Assembly (NCBI GenBank): GCA_937968015.1
Contig: CALBSO010000157.1
Coordinates: forward strand, 1 to 64,000
DNA length: 64,000 nucleotides
Source of the DNA: an uncultured Thermomicrobia bacterium
Lineage (GTDB): Bacteria > Chloroflexota > Chloroflexia > Thermomicrobiales > JALYUS01
Direction of reading: 5' to 3'
Every line of letters begins with the position of its first letter. The stretch's first letter is position 1. Shown in pieces: positions 1 to 7,627 of the stretch. A program made the translations under genes and the position numbers. The notes beneath the pieces were generated by a model that worked only from the letters and a program-made list of their open reading frames with translations, searched no databases and had not been told where the DNA came from.

Positions 1-752
1 TCCGATCTGGAGGATAATCCCCTCACCGTGAATTTACCAGCACGTACTTAGCGGGCTTTGTGTCCGAAGGGAAAACTGGTTACAACGCGTTCGAGCAATG
101 GTATGTTACGAAACCTGATGCCTCTGGCGATAATTGGGGGGACGATGATCTTAAAAAGTTGCTGGTAATGTTCCAATACGCGAATGGCTCACGTCAGATT
201 GCCAAGGTACGCGACCAACACACGAATTTGACAACATCAGATTACGCTGAGGACATCTACCGTGATCTGGTTGAGGGCCGACTGGTGATCGTTGACCAAT
301 CGAGCGGGGAGCCAGAACTGAATCGATCTGCGGCGGAGAGAATCATGTGGTGCATCTTCCGTCACAATCAAGAAGTGTTCAGGAACAGCAAGATACCCCC
401 AGACATTTTGATTTATGTCGAGGAGGCACATACACTCCTGCCGTCTGATAAGGAAACTGATACACAAGACGTCTGGGTTCGGACGGCGAAGGAAGGGGCA
501 AAATACCGAATCGGCATGGTCTATGCAACACAAGAAGTGAGCAGCATCCAGCGAAATATTCTAAAGAATACCGCCAACTGGTTCATCGGGCATCTCAACA
601 ACACCGATGAAACCAAAGAAATCTGCAAGTATTACGACTTCGCCGATTTCGAGCAGTCAATTCGGCGCGCTCAGGATCGGGGCTTTCTGCGTGTGAAGAC
701 GCTCAGCAATCTCTTCGTGATCCCTATTCAAGTACGAAAGTTTGTGGTGTAA
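1..752 (+). CDS. herA: HerA-like ATPase/helicase, C-terminal part, cut by window edge
   Basis: C-terminal part of a HerA/FtsK-superfamily ATPase, the hexameric DNA pump that works with NurA nucleases. Counting from the GTG at 60, a hydrophobic Walker B strand with acidic end (ILIYVEEAH) lies near residues 116-124 and an ATQE motif (sensor region) near 157. The N-terminal HAS barrel and Walker A would lie upstream of the window. The frame of this product is closed by TAA at 15-17, while the frame starting at base 1 reads a plausible continuation (DNPLTVNLPART) and stops at 49-51, so a one-base shift near 43-48 (real decay or sequence error) would join them. The stop lies 4 bp before the NurA ATG, so the two are coupled. 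Family assignment is by motif reading and neighbour gene. Confidence 0.72.
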
Positions 753-756
753 CCGG

Positions 757-2127
757 ATGCCATACGAGGGCGAGTTCGCACGTTACGAACCATTGCGGCG
801 CATCGTCGAAAGCGAGCGTGTGCGCGAGTTGTTGGGGCAGTTTCGTATTCAGACAAAATCTGCGGAACAGGCCGCGATGCATACGCTCAATGTTCTCCCG
901 ATCACGCCAAGTGGCTGGCTCCCGGACTGGGTACTCGCTGTGGACGGAAGCCATGCCGAAGTGAGCATACGCAATGGCTATCCAGGTGCGCAGGCCGCAT
1001 ATCTTACTGTTGCAGCTGTTATGCTCAACCTCCGTAAACTGCGAGAACTGGACGCTCGACGCCCCATCAACCCGAAGGACTTCCGCACGATCCAGCAGGT
1101 GGAACCGATAGATCGCGCGCTACCCGGGTGCAATGTCATTTATGACGGAGAACTCTCAGCCGAATCGTCGCTACGCAAAGGCCTTTACGAAATCTTCGCA
1201 TCCACTCGAATGGCAGAGGACAGCGAATCGCTCCTCGCCACGTATGAGGCGCTTCTGGCAAGCAAGCCGGTCGGCGCACGCCCACAGCAATGCCCATACG
1301 AAGATTGCCAATCATCGAAGGGCGACTATCATCGGGAAATGGGGCGCTATATCTGTCCTTGCTCGTTAGCACGGCCGCTGTACTCCACCGATGCGCTCCG
1401 AACACATGAGCGCATGCAACCAACGGGTCCGAATGGCGAAATTTTTGGCGAAGTAATGCAAGTGCTGGAACGCGTGTTGATTGTTCATTTCCTACGCGTT
1501 CTCGAGGCGAAGGGGTGGCTCTCATCACTGCGGCGGCTTGCCATCGTCCTTGATGGTCCGCTCGCTATCTTTGGTCAGCCCGCGTGGCTAAGCCAGGCCA
1601 TCGCACAGGAGATGCAACGGCTCAATACGCTTGTGAAGGCAGAAACGAGTGGGCAAGATATTTTGCTGATAGGGGTCGAAAAGTCTGGCATGTTTGTTGA
1701 CCACTTCCATGCCCTCGATCAAGATATGAACGGCGAATCGGGCCACTTCCCTAACGGCCATGTCGCGTTGTTAACAGATGGCTATATCAAAGAACACATC
1801 ATCTTTTCGGAAAGCACAAAGCCATACGGTGACGATACATACTTCGGTCGGAAGGTTCTCTATAAGACGCACGCTGGTGCGTTGATTGTTGCGACATTGC
1901 CATTCCTTCGTATCGGGGATCGTGATGTCACCCGCGCCGAAGCGGAGCAATTTCCGCGCTTGACTGATGCAATGGGCGTCATTGAAGCGCTCGTTTCCTC
2001 TCGGTATCCAAATGCGGTTGTACCACTTGTTGCTGCTCATGCAGAAGCGGCGATTCCGCTCCATCTCGGTAATAAGGTGCTTGAGCGACTGGCAAAAGAA
2101 CTCATTACCGATAGTCGTCTCTCATGA
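757..2127 (+). CDS. nurA: NurA-like nuclease
   Basis: Probable NurA-family nuclease that processes DNA ends together with the HerA ATPase encoded just upstream. The product is 456 aa from the ATG at 757, 4 bp after the herA stop; a TTG at 742 is a possible but less likely start. The metal-binding VDGS motif of NurA is at about residues 62-65 and a second LDGP acidic strand lies near residue 265, as expected for the RNase H-like NurA core. Between them a cluster of cysteines (C-x4-C, then C-x-C) near residues 180-201 looks like an inserted zinc-binding element. The stop overlaps the next gene by ATGA. Without a search the exact subfamily is uncertain, but VDGS plus HerA linkage makes NurA the best reading. 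Confidence 0.7.
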   Translation: MPYEGEFARYEPLRRIVESERVRELLGQFRIQTKSAEQAAMHTLNVLPITPSGWLPDWVLAVDGSHAEVSIRNGYPGAQAAYLTVAAVMLNLRKLRELDARRPINPKDFRTIQQVEPIDRALPGCNVIYDGELSAESSLRKGLYEIFASTRMAEDSESLLATYEALLASKPVGARPQQCPYEDCQSSKGDYHREMGRYICPCSLARPLYSTDALRTHERMQPTGPNGEIFGEVMQVLERVLIVHFLRVLEAKGWLSSLRRLAIVLDGPLAIFGQPAWLSQAIAQEMQRLNTLVKAETSGQDILLIGVEKSGMFVDHFHALDQDMNGESGHFPNGHVALLTDGYIKEHIIFSESTKPYGDDTYFGRKVLYKTHAGALIVATLPFLRIGDRDVTRAEAEQFPRLTDAMGVIEALVSSRYPNAVVPLVAAHAEAAIPLHLGNKVLERLAKELITDSRLS

Positions 2128-3242
2128 CAGCATCACCGATGACTCAGACCCTGAGTACAACCATTGGACGGTGGGCGCGACTTGGGCCGTATTATGCGAT
2201 GTTCCCCGTCGATTTCGCCTTCGATATCGTGGCAACCTATTCGAAACCGGGGCAATCACTCCTTGACCCGTTCGCGGGGCGCGCCTCTAGCGTGTACGCA
2301 GCCGCGGCACAAGGCAGAACGGCATGTGGCATCGAAATCAACCCGATTGGATGGTTGTATGGTCAGATAAAGCTACGCCCCGCGCTGGAGTCAGATGTCA
2401 TTGCGCGTGTTCAGCATCTCGCAGAAGTGGCGTCGGGAAGACCGTCCGAGCGCCTGCATGCCCTTCCGCCGTTTTTCTCCGCATGCTTTTCGCCGAACGT
2501 TCTACAATTTCTGCTAGCTGCACGTGACGTGCTGCAATGGCGTACCGATCACGTTGACGCTACGGTCATGGCATTTATCCTCGTTTACCTTCATGGCAAA
2601 ATGCCGGATGCCCTCTCCAACCAGATGCGACAGGGGAAGGCGATGAGCCCCGAATATTCGATCCGCTGGTGGCGAGACCGTGCATTGACGCCCCCGGACA
2701 TTGATCCCGTACGATTCCTACGTCAGCGGATCACTTGGCGCTATGGGAAAGGCGTGCCTAACTTCTCGAACGCCGAGGTTCGCCTGGGTGACAGCATCAT
2801 GGTACTTAGCGAGATTGCGGGCGAGATCGCCTCCGGTCAACGCAAGCGTTTCGATCTTCTCTTCACTTCACCCCCGTACTATTCGGTGACGCATTACCAC
2901 AACGATCAATGGTTGCGCCTCTGGATGCTTGGTGGCATAGAGCGCCCTACTGCCATGCAAGGAATTTGGCAGGGGCGCTTCGAATCACAGCCCGCATATC
3001 GCATGTTGTTGCAGATTGTGTTCAGATCATGTGCAGCGATTATGTCGCGGAAAGCAACGATCTATATTCGCACCGATGCTCGCGCATTTACATTTGAAAC
3101 GACCATGGAATGCTTGCGCGATGCGTTCCCAAAGAAGACGTTCCGCACGGAAATGCAACCGTTTCGGAAGCGAACACAGACTGCACTATTTGGCGACAAG
3201 TCAGAGAAGCCCGGCGAAATTGACATCCTTTCACTTCCTTGA
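2124..3242 (+). CDS. DNA methyltransferase (SPPY type) of the HerA-NurA operon
   Basis: Probable SAM-dependent amino-methyltransferase acting on adenine N6 or cytosine N4 in DNA. A DPFAG motif I is at residues 48-52, followed by a GIEINP acidic strand (ribose-binding Glu near 71), and the catalytic TSPPY motif IV is near residue 249. The order motif I then motif IV, with about 200 residues between, leaves room for a target-recognition segment. The 372 aa product starts at an ATG overlapping the nurA stop (ATGA), so all three genes are one translationally coupled operon. No restriction endonuclease is seen next to it; the HerA-NurA pair may be the effector and the methylase the self-marking enzyme. 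That role is inference. Confidence 0.75.
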   Translation: MTASPMTQTLSTTIGRWARLGPYYAMFPVDFAFDIVATYSKPGQSLLDPFAGRASSVYAAAAQGRTACGIEINPIGWLYGQIKLRPALESDVIARVQHLAEVASGRPSERLHALPPFFSACFSPNVLQFLLAARDVLQWRTDHVDATVMAFILVYLHGKMPDALSNQMRQGKAMSPEYSIRWWRDRALTPPDIDPVRFLRQRITWRYGKGVPNFSNAEVRLGDSIMVLSEIAGEIASGQRKRFDLLFTSPPYYSVTHYHNDQWLRLWMLGGIERPTAMQGIWQGRFESQPAYRMLLQIVFRSCAAIMSRKATIYIRTDARAFTFETTMECLRDAFPKKTFRTEMQPFRKRTQTALFGDKSEKPGEIDILSLP

Positions 3243-3630
3243 CAGCACGGTAAAAACCGAACCGCCGTTCATATCTTCGACACGAGTGCCCGCGCGATGG
3301 CGGCGGCGCGGGCGTTGTTGAGGACGAGGGCGACATTCGCGGCGACACTACTCCCACCGGTCCGCTCGCATACCGATGACGAAACCCTGACAGTACGTGG
3401 TCAGCATATATCGTGGTACTCGTTATCATTCCGCATGTCGGTGCTTGCGCGGCATGCTATACTTCTTGGAGCGGCGACAAAAGAGCCATATCACCCCGCT
3501 CGGCGAAGGCTGCGCCTGACCCTCGTGGCGGCCCTCATTGCCGGGTTCCTGCCGACGTCAGACCAGCGACGGTCGTGTTCGCCACGATTCTCTCATCGCG
3601 CGATAAGACAGGTAAGAAAGGAAAACAACC
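3243..3630 (+). other. Intergenic region with psuG remnant
   Basis: This 388-bp gap separates the AT-rich HerA-NurA-methylase island from the high-GC lipoprotein gene. Its only recognisable content is the psuG 3' remnant described separately. The rest shows no gene I can support; the reading frames here are short and lack ribosome binding sites. Confidence 0.5.
3269..3369 (-). pseudogene. psuG 3'-end remnant
   Basis: Bases 3294-3369 match 5665-5743, the 3' part of the intact psuG gene, with one substitution and one in-frame 3-bp deletion, in the same orientation. In the psuG frame on the minus strand the copy reads RTGGSSVAANVALVLNNAR and continues to A-I-A, then diverges to a different tail (RALVSKI) with a stop at 3269-3271. 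About 15 codons upstream of the homology the frame is closed by a stop, so no full gene exists. It is a gene remnant, or one arm of a duplicated junction, between the island and the lipoprotein gene. Confidence 0.82.
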
Positions 3631-4422
3631 ATGGCATCCCCTCGCACGGGCGCCAACCACCGTTCGCATCCGCTGAGCCGTCGTATGCTTCTCACGGGTA
3701 TCCTCGGGATGGCCGCCAGCGCGGTACTTGCCGCATGCGGCGGTACGAGCGCGACCGCGACCATCGCACCCGCATCGCCAACTACCGCAGCCAACTCAAC
3801 ACCGGTCGCATCGGCGGCGGTAAGTGGTGGGCAGCAAGGAGTGACCCCGACAACTGTGCCCGCCGCCAGCGCGCGTGCTACCGCGACGCAACCGGTCCCG
3901 ACCGCTGCCGCTCCGAAGGCGACCGCTGGATCAGTCGCGAGCAAGGTTGATCCGTGTACGCTGGTCACCAAGGCGGATTATCTGGCGGTGATGGGTGATG
4001 CGGCGAATGACCCCGAGAAGAAGGATCGACCGGCAGGCGCGACCTCCGGTATCTCACAATCATCCTGCGACTACAAGATCGCGGCAGGGGGAAAGGTTCA
4101 GTTCGTGACCGTCAATGTCACGCAGCGCGATGCAAGCGCTTCTACAGGGGTAGATCTGAAGACGTACTGGGAGGGAACCAAGAAGGCATGGGCCACCATG
4201 CAGGCGAAGGTCACTCCGCTGCCTGAAATCGGGCCGGAGGCATACCTGGTCGTCAACCCGCTGCTCGAGCAAATCGGTGCCGCGGGCTCGGTCCATGTCT
4301 TCAAGGGTGACGTGATATTCGACGTCCAGGCAGTGACGGGAAGCGGCACGGTAGCCGAGCAAAACGCCTCAGGCACGGTGGCAGCAGAGAAACTCGCGAA
4401 GATTGCGTTCGGTCGGCTGTAA
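3631..4422 (+). CDS. TAT-type lipoprotein, DUF3558-like
   Basis: Exported lipoprotein of 263 aa. The N-terminus has a twin-arginine motif (SRRMLL, residues 17-22), a hydrophobic stretch and a lipobox ending LAAC at about residue 36, followed by about 65 residues of Ala/Thr/Pro-rich linker. The C-terminal domain begins VDPCTLVTKADY and contains a second Cys in SSCDYK, a pattern resembling DUF3558-type extracellular domains where the two cysteines probably form a disulfide. A good ribosome site (AGGAAA) precedes the ATG. Function is unknown. It is followed immediately by a strong hairpin and is probably monocistronic. Confidence 0.8.
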   Translation: MASPRTGANHRSHPLSRRMLLTGILGMAASAVLAACGGTSATATIAPASPTTAANSTPVASAAVSGGQQGVTPTTVPAASARATATQPVPTAAAPKATAGSVASKVDPCTLVTKADYLAVMGDAANDPEKKDRPAGATSGISQSSCDYKIAAGGKVQFVTVNVTQRDASASTGVDLKTYWEGTKKAWATMQAKVTPLPEIGPEAYLVVNPLLEQIGAAGSVHVFKGDVIFDVQAVTGSGTVAEQNASGTVAAEKLAKIAFGRL

Positions 4423-4434
4423 TTGCACTTCCGT

Positions 4435-4469
4435 CACCACCATCCGCGGTATTGCCGCGGATGGTGGTG
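4435..4469 (+). terminator. Perfect 15-bp hairpin after the lipoprotein gene
   Basis: Arms 4435-4449 and 4455-4469 are perfectly complementary (15 bp) with a 5-base loop at 4450-4454, starting 12 bases after the stop codon at 4422. There is no T-run after it, so it may act as a weak terminator or as an RNA 3'-end stabiliser. Confidence 0.7.
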
Positions 4470-4737
4470 GGATCCCGATAACTCTGGCTCCAGAAGGATG
4501 ACCGTGATGAACAGCGCCGTCAGTGGCAACCGGGCAAGCGGTGGTGAGAGAGATATCATCGCAGGCGCCAGGCGCCGTCTCGGTTTACCAACAGCACCGT
4601 CGCGGACAACGGCCGTGCGAGCCTCTCTGCGGGCTCTGGCGGGTCCATTAGAGTCAAGCACATCCCTCGTGTCGGGTGGCTGGCGGCACGATCATCTGCT
4701 GCCCCCGCCACGCCGCTGACAGCGCGCACGAGGGCAA
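4470..4737 (+). other. Intergenic, no supported gene
   Basis: I see no gene, RNA or repeat in this stretch between the hairpin and the left direct repeat of the first cassette. Before the cassette inserted, this DNA would have followed the 3' end of psuG. Confidence 0.4.
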
Positions 4738-4750
4738 TACGCATCAGTCA
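4738..4750. repeat. Left 13-bp direct repeat of cassette 1
   Basis: TACGCATCAGTCA, identical to 5634-5646; putative target-site duplication. Confidence 0.8.
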
Positions 4751-4783
4751 GCCCGCGTCATATGATGCTTGACGCATAGGGGT
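4751..4783 (+). repeat. Left end (inverted repeat) of cassette 1
   Basis: Core at 4755-4780 reads GCGTCATATGATGCTTGACG then CATAGGG. It matches the left end of cassette 2 (29633-29660) and, as reverse complement, shares CGTC-TATGA--CTTGA with the right ends. Confidence 0.75.
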
Positions 4784-4850
4784 CATCGCGCTGAGAGGCG
4801 ATGTGGCGGACGCGTGTGTGGGAATGAAGGGGCTGCCACTCCGCACGCGC

Positions 4851-5438
4851 TCAGTCGCTGTCAGGGGCGCCCTTCGCTCGCGCGACCCAGCCGAGCGCCG
4901 CGCCCGGGATGCCGTGCTGTCCGAGAAAGAGGCTCAGTTGGGCCGCATGTTCCTGGACGTGGCGCATGTTGTGCATCTGTACCTCCAGAAAGCTGACGGC
5001 CTCTCCCCGTGTCCACCCATAATAGGAGACGGTCTGGTGCGCACGCGCGTCCGTCAGCGCGGAGAGCGTGGTGTGGCACGTACGCCGTAGCGCCGCCAGA
5101 TAGGCGCGCAGCTCCTCCTTCGTATAGGGCCGCTCGGGCGACACTGCGGGGTCGCACTCGGTCCAGATGAAGGGGGCGGGGGGCGCGAAGTCCTCCTCCC
5201 GGGCGCCCGCGAGGTACAAGTCGAGCCAGAAGAGCGTGTGATAGGCGAGATACCAGAACGCCGAGAACTCCGGTGGGATCCACGGCGGGAGGGGGCGGCC
5301 CTGGGGTGCGCTCCAGAGGCGCGCGCGCCACAGCGAGGCGGGGCAGGCCACCACGGCATTTTCGAGCATAGCGATGGCCGCGCCGAACTGCCGCGACAGC
5401 GCGGTGCGCACCGTGATCTCCATCGGTTGTTCAGCCAT
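4851..5438 (-). CDS. DinB/DfsB-fold protein (passenger of cassette 1)
   Basis: A 195 aa four-helix protein of the DinB superfamily. It has the typical first-helix metal ligand region (FWYLAYHTLFWLDLYL) and the C-terminal helix HVQEHAAQLSLFLGQ with a conserved His, which in metal-binding members hold a divalent ion. DinB-like proteins act as thiol transferases, hydrolases or resistance factors; which applies here is unknown. I place the start at the ATG at 5438, preceded by GGAG at good spacing, rather than the longer frame to 5483. The gene is the only coding content of cassette 1, so it may have spread by transposition and may confer a stress or resistance advantage (inference). Confidence 0.78.
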   Translation of the reverse strand: MAEQPMEITVRTALSRQFGAAIAMLENAVVACPASLWRARLWSAPQGRPLPPWIPPEFSAFWYLAYHTLFWLDLYLAGAREEDFAPPAPFIWTECDPAVSPERPYTKEELRAYLAALRRTCHTTLSALTDARAHQTVSYYGWTRGEAVSFLEVQMHNMRHVQEHAAQLSLFLGQHGIPGAALGWVARAKGAPDSD

Positions 5439-5598
5439 CACCTGTGCTCCTTTCCGCTCCATTTCTCGACCTGCGACGGCCACGAGCGGTCAGGACCCAC
5501 CCGAATCGGCCTGCGTCAGATAATGCCAGTTCCCCAGGTAGAGCCGCAAGCGCCGCTGTTCCGGTTGGCGACCGAGCAGGACGCGTCCCGCGGCTGAT

Positions 5599-5633
5599 AC
5601 CCATAGGTATCAAGTCTCATACGACGAAGAGTG
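5599..5633 (+). repeat. Right end (inverted repeat) of cassette 1
   Basis: Contains GGTATCAAGTCTCATACGAC, matching 30207-30225 of cassette 2. It includes the small palindrome TGATACC-CATA-GGTATCA (5596-5613). Its reverse complement is related to the left end. Confidence 0.75.
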
Positions 5634-5646
5634 TACGCATCAGTCA
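5634..5646. repeat. Right 13-bp direct repeat of cassette 1
   Basis: Second copy of TACGCATCAGTCA. It overlaps the psuG stop codon (5640-5642 on the minus strand). Confidence 0.8.
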
Positions 5647-6557
5647 ATATTCACCACGGATTGTGCGATGGCGGCGGCGATGCGGGCGTTGTTGAGGACG
5701 AGGGCGACATTCGCGGCGACGCTACTCCCACCGGTCCGCTCGCGGACCTGGTCGAGGACGAAGGGGGTCCACGCCGCGCCACTGACGCCGCGCCGCGTCG
5801 CTTCCGCGACTGCTTCTTCGGTGATGCCCGCGATGTACGCCTCGTCGAGCGCGTGCGCCTTCGGGATCGGCACGGCGACGACGAGGCCACCGCCGCCGAG
5901 CGCCCAGTGCCGCACCGCCACCGATGCCGCTTCACCGGCTGAATCCACGCGCACCGGCACATCGAGGCCGCTGTCCGGCGTGTAGAAGGCGGGAAAGCGA
6001 CCCGTCCCGTAGCCGAGCACCGGCACGCCCTGCGTTTCGAGGTATTCGAGTGTCAGGGGCAGATCGAGGATGCTCTTCGCCCCCGCGCAGATGACGCAGA
6101 CGGGCGTGCGCGCCAGTTCGGTCAAGTCCGCCGAGATGTCCATCGTCGTCGCCGCGCCCCGATGCACGCCGCCGATGCCGCCCGTCGCGAAGACGCGAAT
6201 CCCCGCATGGTGAGCACAGAGCATCGTCCCCGCCACGGTCGTCGCGCCGAGACGACCGCTGGCGAGGGTTGCGGCGAGGTTGCGGCGACTCACCTTCGCG
6301 GCCTCCCGCTCCCGCGCGAATCGCTCGATCTGCGCCGCATCCAGCCCGACGATGATCTGCCCATCCACAAGCCCGACCGTCGCGGGTACGGCCCCCGCCG
6401 CGCGCACCGTCTCCTCCACCTCTCGCGCCAGGTGAAGATTGTCGGGGTACGGAAACCCGTGCGCGATGATCGTTGATTCGAGCGCGACAACCGGCTCCCC
6501 CGCCGCCATCGCTGCCCGCACATCCTCCCGCACCATCAGCAATGCCTCAATATGCAT
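5640..6557 (-). CDS. psuG: Pseudouridine-5'-phosphate glycosidase
   Basis: Reversibly splits pseudouridine 5'-phosphate into uracil and ribose 5-phosphate; cytosolic. The 305 aa product carries the hallmark segments of the family: ALESTIIAHGFPYP near residue 25 (catalytic Glu), KVSRRNLA near residue 90 and CAGAKSILDLPLTLEYLET near residue 160 (catalytic lysines), plus ATGGIGGVHRG. The start ATG at 6557 lies 11 bp after the stop of the adjacent kinase gene, giving the kinase-glycosidase order of pseudouridine catabolic operons. Its last codons border cassette 1, and part of its 3' end is duplicated at 3294-3369. Confidence 0.93.
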   Translation of the reverse strand: MHIEALLMVREDVRAAMAAGEPVVALESTIIAHGFPYPDNLHLAREVEETVRAAGAVPATVGLVDGQIIVGLDAAQIERFAREREAAKVSRRNLAATLASGRLGATTVAGTMLCAHHAGIRVFATGGIGGVHRGAATTMDISADLTELARTPVCVICAGAKSILDLPLTLEYLETQGVPVLGYGTGRFPAFYTPDSGLDVPVRVDSAGEAASVAVRHWALGGGGLVVAVPIPKAHALDEAYIAGITEEAVAEATRRGVSGAAWTPFVLDQVRERTGGSSVAANVALVLNNARIAAAIAQSVVNID

Positions 6558-6568
6558 CCAGCCCCCTA

Positions 6569-7456
6569 TTACCACAAGCGGACGGGAGGGCGCGCGCCTT
6601 CGCCCTGCACGACCGCGCCCGCAAGACGGACGGCCGCCCACGCCGCCCGATCAATATCAGCGTGCCGAATGTACTCGATCAGAAAGGCGGCTGCGAGCGC
6701 ATCGCCCGCCCCCGTCGAGTCTACCGCATGCGCCGGTGCGGATGCCGCTACGCACCCGGCCTCGGACGCCACGAGGATACCCGCCGCGCCGCGCTTGACG
6801 ACGGCGATCCGCGCCACCACCCGCATCGCCTCCGCCGCTTCGTCTGCCGATTCGATGGAGAAGGTAGCCCGCGCTTCGTCGAGATTGGCGAAAAGCATGT
6901 CTGGGCGGAGATCGGCGAGCAACCCGGCGAACCGCGCCGGGCCGTAGGCATGGAGCAAACTGACCGATGAGAGATCAATGCTGAGCGCCACTCTCCGCGC
7001 CCGCGCCCGGTGCGCCGCCATCGTCGCCGTCTCCGCGAGTGGCCCTTCAAAGAGCGAGTACGCAGGGATATGTAAGGAATCAAGGCCGCCCCAGACGCCC
7101 TCCGGCAGATCGGCGGGATGGAGCGAGAGGGCGGTGGCGCGGTCGGTGACGAATGTCCGCTCACCGTCGGCATCGAGGAAGGTGAGGATCGTCGCCGTCC
7201 GCCCGCGCTGTGGGCCGATCACCTCTACGCCCTCGCGCCGCAGGTCGTCACGGAGCCATGCGCCCCACGGGTCGGCACCGACCGCGCCGATGCAGGTCGC
7301 CCGCGCTCCGAGCCGCACCGCCCAGACCGCGACATTCGCCGCCGACCCGCCGGGCAGGAAGCGGATAGCGCCCCGCGCGTCCGCTCCCCGTGTCAGCGCC
7401 TCCCCCGCCGCCGCGCGGATGTCCACCGCAATGTCGCCGATCGTTGCCAGATGCAC
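6569..7456 (-). CDS. psuK: PfkB-family sugar kinase, probable pseudouridine kinase
   Basis: PfkB-family carbohydrate/nucleoside kinase of about 295 aa. Signature 1 appears as PGGSAANVAVWAVRLGA near residue 37 and signature 2 as DSTGAGDALAAAFL, with the catalytic Asp in GAGD, near residue 245. Being directly upstream of psuG it most likely phosphorylates pseudouridine to feed the glycosidase; a ribokinase-like substrate cannot be excluded. The preferred start is a GTG at 7456 with GGAG-GAGG upstream, because homology begins there; the frame is open back to 7543. Confidence 0.82.
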   Translation of the reverse strand: MHLATIGDIAVDIRAAAGEALTRGADARGAIRFLPGGSAANVAVWAVRLGARATCIGAVGADPWGAWLRDDLRREGVEVIGPQRGRTATILTFLDADGERTFVTDRATALSLHPADLPEGVWGGLDSLHIPAYSLFEGPLAETATMAAHRARARRVALSIDLSSVSLLHAYGPARFAGLLADLRPDMLFANLDEARATFSIESADEAAEAMRVVARIAVVKRGAAGILVASEAGCVAASAPAHAVDSTGAGDALAAAFLIEYIRHADIDRAAWAAVRLAGAVVQGEGARPPVRLW

Positions 7457-7627
7457 GGGTTGCCTCGCTCCAGTCGCCAGCAATCTGAGCCTATGCGAAG
7501 ATGCATGGAGGAATATACCGTCAATTCGGTCAGCGCGCGGCACTCTTGAACGGCGGCCCGCTCGCAGCGATCGCGCGGATCGGGCCTACCGACCTGCCGC
7601 TCAAGAATTGAGGACTGAGGAGCACGG

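Larger units (their letters stand above)
4738..5646. mobile_element. Cassette 1: TIR-bounded, 13-bp direct repeats, DinB-like passenger
   Basis: The segment 4751-5633 is bounded by imperfect inverted repeats and flanked by a perfect 13-bp direct repeat (4738-4750 and 5634-5646). It carries one gene, a DinB-fold protein on the minus strand, and no transposase. Its two ends are homologous to the two ends of the second cassette at 29618-30248, in the same order, while the 13-bp flank is different there, as expected for target-site duplications. The right duplication covers the stop codon of psuG, so the insertion hit the psuG 3' end without damaging it. The organisation resembles mobile insertion cassettes moved in trans by an IS4/IS231-type transposase; this parallel is inference. 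Confidence 0.75.

Noticed and set aside
4423..4719. A 98-codon frame after the lipoprotein gene
   Set aside because: It starts directly before the terminator-like hairpin and reads through it, with no ribosome site.
4738..5646. Cassette 1 as an ordinary insertion sequence
   Set aside because: No transposase frame exists inside; the only gene is a DinB-fold protein.
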